Below, piece after piece: positions 58,358 to 64,000 of a stretch of 64,000 nt of DNA. The notes below the pieces were generated by a model that ran no database searches, was not told where the DNA came from, and saw nothing but the letters and a program-made list of their open reading frames with translations. The DNA is taken from positions 1 to 64,000 of the forward strand of contig CASDQM010000026.1 in assembly GCA_949282745.1 (NCBI GenBank), in the 5' to 3' direction. Numbering within the stretch: position 1 is the stretch's first letter; each line of letters opens with the position of its first letter. This stretch comes from an uncultured Sutterella sp. (GTDB taxonomy: Bacteria; Pseudomonadota; Gammaproteobacteria; Burkholderiales; Burkholderiaceae_F). The position numbers were made by a program, and so were the translations under genes.

Positions 58358-60187
58358 TTATTCGGCAACGAGGACCTTCACTTCATCGCCGTATTCGTCC
58401 TTCACGGTAGTGTGGATGCCGAGCAGAACGATCCAGCGGCGGATGGTGCCGACGATCACGAAGAGCATCAGGAACATCACGAGCACCGAGAGAACGGCGA
58501 GCAGATACTGCCCGGCCGGGAGGTACTGGTTGACGACGAGCCAGATGCCGGCCCAGAACGTGATGATGGTCATCAGCACGCCCGGAACGCCCGTGATCCA
58601 GGCGTACTTCGTCTTGTTCATGCGAAGGATGACGGTGGTGCCGATCAGGAGCGTCACCGAAGCGAGCAGCTGGTTGCAGATGCCGAAGAGCGGCCAGATC
58701 GAACTGATGTCGCCCGAGTAGACGAGGTAGCCCCAGGCGCCCGTGAAGATGACGGACGTGATGATGATACCCGGCCACCATTCCTTGTCGGCGAACTTCG
58801 GCCAGACCTTGCCCATCATTTCCTGCAGGAAGAAGCGGCCCACGCGGGTGCCCGCGTCGACGGCCGTCAGGATGAAGACGGCTTCAAACATGATGGCGAA
58901 GTGGTACCAGTAGGCCATCAGGTTTTCCATGAAGGGGATCTTCGAGAAAATGTGCGCCATGCCGACGGCGAGCGACACGGAGCCGCCCGGACGGGACATC
59001 AGCGTTTCCTGAACCTGTTCTTCAAGGTGCGGGAGTTCGACGACCTGCATGCCGAGCTGAGCGAACTTGTCGGCCGGAGCGTTGATCGCGAAGTAGTCGG
59101 CCGGGACGAGCACGCAGGCGGCGACCAAGGCCATCACGGCGACGAAGCCTTCCATGAGCATGGCGCCGTAACCGACGAAGAGAACGTCGCGTTCGTTGCT
59201 GATCATCTTCGGGGTCGTGCCCGTGCCGATCGTTGCGTGGAAGCCCGAGAGCGCGCCGCAGGCGATCGTGATGAAGATGAACGGAATCACCGGACCGCCC
59301 ACGATCGGGCCGCCGCCCTTGACGAATTCCGTGAAGGCGGGCATCTGGAAGTGCGGCATCACGAAGGCGATGCCGAGCGCGAGCGCGGCGATCGTGCCGA
59401 TCTTGAGGAAGGTCGAGAGGTAGTCGCGGGGAAGAAGGAGGAGCCAAACGGGGAGGACCGAGGCGATGAAGCCGTAGATCGGGATGATGAGGCTCATCGG
59501 CTTCTTGTCGATGTCAAGCCAGCCGAAATATTCGGGATGCGCCGCAACCCACGGCCCCGAGAGGATGCACAGGAAGAGGAGCACCACGCCGATCAGGCTC
59601 GCGCCCTTCACGTCGCCCTTGCGCCACACCTGCATGTAGAGACCCATGATCACGGCGATCGGGATCGTGCAGAAGACCGTGTAGGTCGACCAGAGCGAAT
59701 TGTGCATGGCGTTCACGACCGCGATCGAAAGACCCGCGAGCGTGAGGCCGAGAATCGCGAGCACGGCCCAGGACGCCACGAAGCCCGTCGTCTTGTCGAC
59801 TTCGGTCGAGGCGATGTAGGCGAGCGAACGGCCGCGATGGCGCACCGAGCAGAAGAGAACGACCATGTCGTGCACGCCGCCCGCGAGCACGCAGCCGATC
59901 AGAATCCAGAGAAGTCCGGGCATGTAGCCGAACTGCGCCGCAAGCACCGGCCCGAGGAGCGGGCCCGCTGCGGCGATGGCCGCAAAGTGGTGTCCGAAGA
60001 GGACGTACTTGTTGGTCGCCACGTAGTCCTGACCGTCGGCGTACTTGACGGCGGGGGTCTGACGGGCTTCATTGACGTTGAGCACTTTGCTTGCGATGAA
60101 CAGACCGTAGAAACGGTAGGCGATCGCAAAGACGCACAGGGCGGCAAAGACAATGGTCAGCGCGTTAACGCCGGTTCCTGCCTCCAT
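58358..60187 (-). CDS. cstA: CstA/BtsT-family carbon starvation transporter
   Basis: The 609-residue transporter has about 16 membrane helices. Family motifs are NKYVLFGHHFAAIAAAGPLLGPV (in part), GGVHDMVVLFCSVRHRGRSL and GFHATIGTGTTPKMI. Members take up peptides (CstA) or pyruvate (BtsT), often under starvation. The length is shorter than E. coli CstA (701) and closer to shorter family members. AGGAG is 8 bases before the ATG. A hairpin with a T run lies just upstream in its leader (60232-60271). Confidence 0.92.
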   Translation of the reverse strand: MEAGTGVNALTIVFAALCVFAIAYRFYGLFIASKVLNVNEARQTPAVKYADGQDYVATNKYVLFGHHFAAIAAAGPLLGPVLAAQFGYMPGLLWILIGCVLAGGVHDMVVLFCSVRHRGRSLAYIASTEVDKTTGFVASWAVLAILGLTLAGLSIAVVNAMHNSLWSTYTVFCTIPIAVIMGLYMQVWRKGDVKGASLIGVVLLFLCILSGPWVAAHPEYFGWLDIDKKPMSLIIPIYGFIASVLPVWLLLLPRDYLSTFLKIGTIAALALGIAFVMPHFQMPAFTEFVKGGGPIVGGPVIPFIFITIACGALSGFHATIGTGTTPKMISNERDVLFVGYGAMLMEGFVAVMALVAACVLVPADYFAINAPADKFAQLGMQVVELPHLEEQVQETLMSRPGGSVSLAVGMAHIFSKIPFMENLMAYWYHFAIMFEAVFILTAVDAGTRVGRFFLQEMMGKVWPKFADKEWWPGIIITSVIFTGAWGYLVYSGDISSIWPLFGICNQLLASVTLLIGTTVILRMNKTKYAWITGVPGVLMTIITFWAGIWLVVNQYLPAGQYLLAVLSVLVMFLMLFVIVGTIRRWIVLLGIHTTVKDEYGDEVKVLVAE

Positions 60188-60231
60188 TTGCTTAACTCCT
60201 AGTGAAGGTTTGAGAGAGGGTCGGAACCCGA

Positions 60232-60276
60232 CACAAAAAAAGTGCGAGACCCATGAGGTTCCGCACTCTTTTTAGG
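60232..60276 (-). terminator. intrinsic terminator in the cstA leader
   Basis: Minus-strand AGTGCGGAACC / GGTCTCGCACT with loop TCATG is followed by TTTTTTTG, ending about 45 bases before the cstA start. It either ends the upstream gene (stop at 60412) or attenuates cstA. A second stem, GCGCTCCGA / TCGGAGCG, lies just upstream of it (about 60285-60322). Confidence 0.7.
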
Positions 60277-60411
60277 ATGTGGACGCTCCGACTCGGACAG
60301 TGTACCGATCGGAGCGCCGTTTGTCTTCATCCGTTTTCTTGAACGCCCCGCCAAATAGGGGGACATTCGGGAAAATCGGGACGCGTTTCGACTTTTATCA
60401 GCGCCCGTTCG

Positions 60412-60954
60412 TCAGACGATGTGAGCGTGCGCCTGCGCCTTGAAGATGAGAAAGGCCGTCGGAAGCGCGAGCGTGTCGCGAACGCCCGAAAAGACGCCCG
60501 ACCAGGCCACCATGAGGTCGATGTATTCCTTCGGTTCGAGCTTGCGCCCGAGCATGGCTTCGTGCGTCTCGTGCGCCATGAGGACGTCGAGGTCCGCCTG
60601 GAACATCGCCACGGCGCGGCGGATCACTTCTTCGTCGGCGGTTTCGGCCGTGCCGACCTCTTCGCCGAAGACCTTGCGCAGGTGCGCGGCGAGCTTGGCG
60701 CCGACCCAGCCGTTGTCGACGAAGCGGCTCTTATCGGCCTTGCCCGCCAGAAGCGAGACGACGTCCTCGCGGAACTCTTCGCTCTGGGCCTTCACGGCCT
60801 TGGCGTCCGCGTGGTCGGGGGAATTGCGCTCGATCCAGGCGTTCTGCATGTATGCAATGCCGAGCTCCTCCAAGACGATGAAGACGTGGTCCTGATTGGT
60901 GAAGTCGGGCTGCAGAGCCGGAGCAAATTCCTGGTTCGGTTCCTGATGGGACAT
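60412..60954 (-). CDS. conserved-looking cytoplasmic protein, unknown function
   Basis: I do not recognise this 180-residue protein. It has no signal or membrane segment, is acidic and mostly helical, and its end is His-rich (KAQAHAHIV). Codon use is like the housekeeping neighbours, supporting a real gene. It precedes cstA on the same strand with a 224-base gap containing two hairpins, so it is probably a separate transcript. Confidence 0.55.
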   Translation of the reverse strand: MSHQEPNQEFAPALQPDFTNQDHVFIVLEELGIAYMQNAWIERNSPDHADAKAVKAQSEEFREDVVSLLAGKADKSRFVDNGWVGAKLAAHLRKVFGEEVGTAETADEEVIRRAVAMFQADLDVLMAHETHEAMLGRKLEPKEYIDLMVAWSGVFSGVRDTLALPTAFLIFKAQAHAHIV

Positions 60955-61024
60955 GGTTCTTTCGCGGTGAATCAGTGAGAGAAACGGAAAGTGTACACCA
61001 AGCGAAATTTTTTGAGAAGAACCC

Positions 61025-61053
61025 TTGCTTTTTTACGAAAGCTTAGGCATAAT
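61025..61053 (+). promoter_or_regulatory. sigma-70 promoter of tRNA-Ser(GGA)
   Basis: TTGCTT (61025-61030) and CATAAT (61048-61053) are separated by 17 bases. Confidence 0.65.
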
Positions 61054-61099
61054 ACGACTTCTCTTCTCGAGCGACCCTTCGGGGGCGCACCATCGAAAT

Positions 61100-61190
61100 G
61101 GAAGGATGGCAGAGTGGTTGATTGTACCGCCCTGGAAAGGCGGCATACGGAAATTCCGTATCGAGGGTTCGAATCCCTCTCCTTCCGCCA
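61100..61190 (+). tRNA. tRNA-Ser (anticodon GGA)
   Basis: The 91-nt class II tRNA has acceptor GGAAGGA / TCCTTCC, anticodon loop CTGGAAA (GGA), a long variable arm (CATACGGAAATTCCGTATC), T loop TTCGAAT and an encoded GCCA end. Confidence 0.97.
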
Positions 61191-61198
61191 AAATTCGG

Positions 61199-61228
61199 AG
61201 CCGCAGTTCTCGTGACTGCGGCTTTTTT
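61199..61228 (+). terminator. terminator of tRNA-Ser(GGA)
   Basis: AGCCGCAGT / ACTGCGGCT with a short loop is followed by TTTTTT, starting 9 bases after the tRNA. Confidence 0.9.
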
Positions 61229-61235
61229 CATTGGA

Positions 61236-61454
61236 ATTCTCCTCCCGCACCGAAAGCGTTCGGATTTTCCGGCGCCGGGCAAACTCTCTCCCGCCACGTA
61301 CTTTTCTCTTCTTTTCCCGGACCCGGACGAAAAGCCGGTCTGTTCCGAACAGGCACCATTTCGCAACAATCCCCAACGAACGGAACTGATCGACGTGGGC
61401 GCCGAAATCGAGGCGTCCTTCACGCCGCTCGCGGGCGTGCTCATCAAGAAGTGA
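61236..61454 (+). pseudogene. possible 3' remnant of a protein gene
   Basis: A frame ending TELIDVGAEIEASFTPLAG plus VLIKK at 61454 has strong genome-like third-position GC in its last 25 codons and is followed 24 bases later by a terminator hairpin, as a real gene end would be. Upstream the codon pattern fades and no start codon or ribosome site is found after the tRNA terminator. It may be the tail of a decayed or truncated gene. The product is not recognised. Confidence 0.35.
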
Positions 61455-61477
61455 GCGCTCTAGAAGGCTGACTACGG

Positions 61478-61504
61478 AAACGGCGCGGCAGACCCGCGCC
61501 GTTT
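61478..61504 (+). terminator. hairpin after the gene remnant
   Basis: AAACGGCGCGG / CCGCGCCGTTT, an 11-bp perfect stem with loop CAGAC; the arms themselves supply the A and T runs. Confidence 0.75.
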
Positions 61505-61597
61505 TCGTATCTTTCCGCAAAGTTTTTCTTTCAGCGTATACTTCAGGGTTTCCCCATACAAGAAAGACGACGCCCGGGCAAGAATCCCGAAGGCGCG

Positions 61598-61625
61598 CGC
61601 GGACCCTCCCCGGGTCCTTTCTTTT
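61598..61625 (+). terminator. terminator-like hairpin just upstream of the membrane protein gene
   Basis: GGACCC / GGGTCC with loop TCCCC is followed by TTTCTTTTTT. It lies between the previous hairpin and the ribosome site at about 61640, so it sits in the leader of the gene at 61655. Confidence 0.6.
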
Positions 61626-61654
61626 TTCCAAAACCCTCAGGAGACCACACATAC

Positions 61655-62299
61655 ATGAAGAACAAGGTCGTTCGCTTTCTCATTTTCTTTCTCGGCCTTT
61701 CGGCCCTTTCGCTCGGCATCGCCCTCGTCACCCGTGCGGGGCAAGGAACGAGCACGGTGAGCTCCTTTGCCTACGTGATGCAGCGGCTCACGCACTTCTC
61801 CATGGGCCTTTGGGTCGTCATTACGAACGGCCTCTTCTTTGTGGCGCAACTCTTCATCTCGCGCGAGCGCTGGTGGCAGAAGTTCGCGGGCCAGATGTCG
61901 GCCGCGGCGATCTTCGGCTTCACGATCGACATCGCCATGGGTCTCACCGCAAACATTCACCCGGCGAACCTCCTCTGGGCGGTTCTGGAGGCGGCGGGCG
62001 GCTCCGCCGTCGTGGGCTTCGGCGTCTCGGCCCTCGTCTTCGCGCGCCTCATCGTTCTTCCCGTCGAAGGCGCGGTCCTCGCCGTCATGAGCCGCTTCGG
62101 GGGCTCCTTCGGACACCTGCGCACGGGCGCGGACGTCGTGATCGTCACCTGCGCGGCCGTCGCCTCGTGGATCGCCTTCGGAGACTTCGAAGGGCTCGGA
62201 CTCGGAACCGTCATCGCCGCCCTCCTTTCGGGGAGCTTCTCGAAGTTTTTCCTTCGCGGCTGGGGCCGCGTCTTCCCGGAACACCGCATCATCCCCTGA
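61655..62299 (+). CDS. YczE/YitT-like (DUF6198) integral membrane protein
   Basis: The 214-residue protein has five or six hydrophobic segments and the family-like N-terminus FFLGLSALSLGIALVTRAG followed by QGTSTVSSF. This resembles membrane proteins of the YczE / DUF6198 group, whose function is not established. AGGAG lies about 11 bases before ATG. It is transcribed alone, with a terminator-like hairpin in its leader. Confidence 0.75.
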   Translation: MKNKVVRFLIFFLGLSALSLGIALVTRAGQGTSTVSSFAYVMQRLTHFSMGLWVVITNGLFFVAQLFISRERWWQKFAGQMSAAAIFGFTIDIAMGLTANIHPANLLWAVLEAAGGSAVVGFGVSALVFARLIVLPVEGAVLAVMSRFGGSFGHLRTGADVVIVTCAAVASWIAFGDFEGLGLGTVIAALLSGSFSKFFLRGWGRVFPEHRIIP

Positions 62300-62324
62300 A
62301 TGCGGTATGGAAGATGGCGCAACC

Positions 62325-62352
62325 TCGTTGATTGAAATCAAAACTTCAACGA
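62325..62352 (+). promoter_or_regulatory. nested inverted repeats upstream of the DUF3100 operon
   Basis: TTGATTGAAATCAA (62328-62341) is a perfect 14-bp dyad, nested in a second pair TCGTTGA (62325-62331) / TCAACGA (62346-62352). This looks like a repressor or activator site about 40-60 bases before a possible -10 (TAAGGT, 62384-62389). Confidence 0.45.
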
Positions 62353-62397
62353 TTCCTCAAATTTTCTTCACGCACGATCTGCTAAGGTGATTCGAAA

Positions 62398-62418
62398 GCG
62401 CGCCGAAATCCGGCGCGC
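62398..62418 (+). promoter_or_regulatory. GC hairpin before the leader ORF
   Basis: GCGCGCCG / CGGCGCGC with loop AAATC, immediately followed by AGAGGAATAAAGG, the ribosome site region of the short ORF at 62439. Confidence 0.55.
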
Positions 62419-62438
62419 AGAGGAATAAAGGTTACGCC

Positions 62439-62573
62439 ATGCAACACAACAATCGACGATTGCGGGGTCTACCCGCCGCTGCGATTCCCGCGTGCAACGT
62501 TCGCCCGTTCGTTGCCCTTTCGGCCGTCCTCACTTCCTCCTCTCGCTCCTCCTCTACATCCTCCCGTTCCTAA
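62439..62573 (+). CDS. 44-codon serine-rich leader ORF upstream of the DUF3100 gene
   Basis: ATG 62439 is preceded by AAAGG at 7 bases. The peptide starts MQHNNRRLRGLPAAAIPACN and ends LTSSSRSSSTSSRS, with nine serines among its last 13 codons (mostly TCC/TCT). Such a codon run just before a stop and a downstream hairpin (CCCGTTC/GAACGGG, about 62563-62583) is the layout of an attenuator leader peptide. The same stretch is a C/T-rich, G-poor tract resembling a Rho utilisation site. Coding is not proven; a chance frame is possible. Confidence 0.4.
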   Translation: MQHNNRRLRGLPAAAIPACNVRPFVALSAVLTSSSRSSSTSSRS

Positions 62574-62752
62574 TGTGAACGGGCGGGACCTTTCGCCGTC
62601 ATCCCCGACTCCCGGACGGCACCTCTCCAACCCTCTCATCCATTGATTGTTCCGGCATTGCGCCGACGCACCGTTTTTCGGGCCGCATTGTATCCATGCC
62701 CTCCGTGCGTTCAGACCGAGGCCGGTTCAGCACCCCGCAAAGGAGCCCTCTC

Positions 62753-63532
62753 ATGGACCTCATCAAAAACTGGAAGCTGCACCTTCTGGCCGTTCTCATC
62801 GTCTGCGTGGCGGAGTGGATCGGCATGCAAAAGTTCGGACTCGTCGTCCTGCTGCCTCTCCTCTACGCCCTCGTTCTCGGGGGCATCGTCTCCTGGCCGC
62901 GTCTGGGCATTTTGAACGCCGCCCAGATGGAGCGCGCCTCGCACTTCATGCCGACCGCGATGCTCATGCTCATCGCGAAGATCGGTCTTGACATCGGTCC
63001 GAACCTCTCGATGCTCCTCAATTCGGGTCTCGCCCTCATCATGCAGGAATTCGGCCACTTCTTCGGCACGCTCATCTTCGGTCTTCCGGTCGCGCTGCTT
63101 CTGGGCATGCGCCGCGAAGCGATCGGCGCCTGCTACTCGATCGACCGCGAAGCCAACGTCGCCATCATCGGTGAAAAGTTCGGCATGGACTCGCCCGAAG
63201 GCCGCGGCGTCATGGGCATGTACATCTGCGGCACGGTCTTCGGCGCCCTCTGGGTGTCGGTGCTCGCGGGCGTCATCGCGCAGCTCGACTGGTTCCACCC
63301 GCACGCCCTCGCGATGGGCGCGGGCATCGGTTCGGCGAGCATGATGGCCGCCGCCACGGGCTCGATCATCGCGGCCTATCCGGAAGAAGCCGAACTCGTC
63401 TCGGCCTACGCCGCAGCCGCCAACCTGATGACCTCGGTCCTCGGCATCTACTTCGCTCTCTTCGTGTCGCTCCCCGTCACGATCAAGATCTACGAATTCT
63501 TCATGGAACGTCGCGGCCGCAAGAACGCCTGA
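62753..63532 (+). CDS. DUF3100 integral membrane protein
   Basis: The 259-residue protein has seven or so hydrophobic segments. It starts MDLIKNWKLHLLAVLIVCVA and contains QEFGHFFGTLIFGLPVALLL and GMYICGTVFGALWVSVLAG, matching DUF3100, a group of probable transport proteins without established substrate. ATG 62753 lies 7 bases after AGGAG. The following membrane-protein gene begins 29 bases after its stop, so the two probably form one transporter. Confidence 0.75.
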   Translation: MDLIKNWKLHLLAVLIVCVAEWIGMQKFGLVVLLPLLYALVLGGIVSWPRLGILNAAQMERASHFMPTAMLMLIAKIGLDIGPNLSMLLNSGLALIMQEFGHFFGTLIFGLPVALLLGMRREAIGACYSIDREANVAIIGEKFGMDSPEGRGVMGMYICGTVFGALWVSVLAGVIAQLDWFHPHALAMGAGIGSASMMAAATGSIIAAYPEEAELVSAYAAAANLMTSVLGIYFALFVSLPVTIKIYEFFMERRGRKNA

Positions 63533-63561
63533 CCCCGTAACCCACACACAGGAAAAGAATC

Positions 63562-64000
63562 ATGCAGAACCTCGCCAAAATGAAGGACATTCTCTTCATC
63601 CTCCTCGTTACGGGCGTCTTCACCCTGATTTCGAATCTCGCGGGCGGCCACATCAAGACCATCGGCGAACCTTCGATCGGCGTCCTCATCCTCGTCGCGA
63701 TCTCGGCCCTGGGCGCGCTCCTCTCGATGCTGCCGGGCTTCAAGAAGCTCCCCATGGTCTTCTGGGTGTCGCTCATCGCCGTCATCGTGTCGCTGCCGCA
63801 GTTCCCGGGCTCGGACGTTCTCCTCTCCTACACGAAGCAGGTGAACTTCCTCGCCATCACGACCCCGATCCTCGCCTACGGCGGCTTGTGCCTCGGCAAG
63901 GACCTCGAAGCCTTCCGCCAGCTCTCCTGGCGCATCGTCCCGGTGGCGCTCGCCGTTGCGGCGGGAAGCTTCCTCTGCGCCACGTTCCTCGCGGAAATCA
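63562..64000 (+). CDS. integral membrane partner of the DUF3100 protein (truncated by the window)
   Basis: The frame from ATG 63562 (MQNLAKMKDILFILLVTGVF) stays open to the end of the window, giving 146 residues in at least four hydrophobic segments. AGGAAAAG lies just before the start. It follows the DUF3100 gene in the same direction, with the same codon use, and is probably the second subunit of that transporter. The family is not certain; DUF340-like export proteins are one comparison. Confidence 0.65.
   Translation, partial: MQNLAKMKDILFILLVTGVFTLISNLAGGHIKTIGEPSIGVLILVAISALGALLSMLPGFKKLPMVFWVSLIAVIVSLPQFPGSDVLLSYTKQVNFLAITTPILAYGGLCLGKDLEAFRQLSWRIVPVALAVAAGSFLCATFLAEI

Noticed and set aside
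61043..61447. 134-residue minus-strand frame across tRNA-Ser
   Set aside because: It reads through the tRNA gene and its terminator and has no recognisable domain.

Overview
The window is GC-rich, densely coded bacterial chromosome. The pyrG-kdsA-eno-ftsB gene order, the housekeeping protein sequences and the anaerobic, peptide- and amino-acid-oriented metabolism (periplasmic formate dehydrogenase, secreted L-asparaginase, CstA, amino-acid permeases, dicarboxylate symporter) suggest a betaproteobacterium of the Burkholderiales, most like gut Sutterellaceae. The taxon is inferred from gene content; no 16S rRNA is present.

Layout. 1-0.17 kb: AT-rich edge with a truncated leftward gene and a strong terminator. 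0.2-16.3 kb: housekeeping and stress genes (EFR1-type ferredoxin, RlmD/TrmA-type RNA methyltransferase, DinG/YoaA helicase, nitroreductase, PIN-domain protein, entericidin-type lipoprotein with a 34-residue membrane peptide, mdaB-rmuC-antiporter operon) and a BMP-type nucleoside ABC importer. 16.6-16.8 kb: tRNA-Arg(ACG) and tRNA-Ser(GCT). 16.8-26.7 kb: a lower-GC type I-E CRISPR-Cas island in the order cas3-cas8e-cse2-cas6e-cas7-cas5-[27-repeat array]-cas1-cas2, all on the minus strand, so the array lies inside the gene series. 27.5-34.1 kb: three-subunit formate dehydrogenase with cysteine in place of selenocysteine, plus fdhE and fdhD. 34.3-38.1 kb: dicarboxylate/amino-acid symporter, a tandemly duplicated non-coding 328-bp unit and an APC permease. 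38.3-45.4 kb: ftsB-eno-kdsA-pyrG, a CDF metal exporter and argG. 45.8-54.3 kb: secreted asparaginase and kdpFABCD, whose KdpD has Asn where the phospho-accepting His should be and has no kdpE beside it. 54.5-55.1 kb: two tandem tRNA-Arg genes followed by a cluster of DnaA boxes. 55.1-64 kb: folA-thyA, pyrD, a LOG protein, cstA, an unknown gene, tRNA-Ser(GGA), a gene remnant, a YczE/DUF6198-like membrane protein, and a DUF3100 transporter pair behind a serine-rich leader ORF; the last gene runs off the window.

How it fits together. Formate oxidation feeds the quinone pool through FdhA/B/C, with FdhD and FdhE for maturation. Asparaginase, CstA, the permeases and the BMP importer scavenge amino acids, peptides or pyruvate, and nucleosides. 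Kdp imports potassium under unusual control. The CRISPR-Cas set looks complete for interference and adaptation. Several genes have terminator-like or GC-rich hairpins just upstream of the ribosome binding site (ansB, cstA, the gene at 61655, the leader ORF at 62439), suggesting repeated use of leader control.
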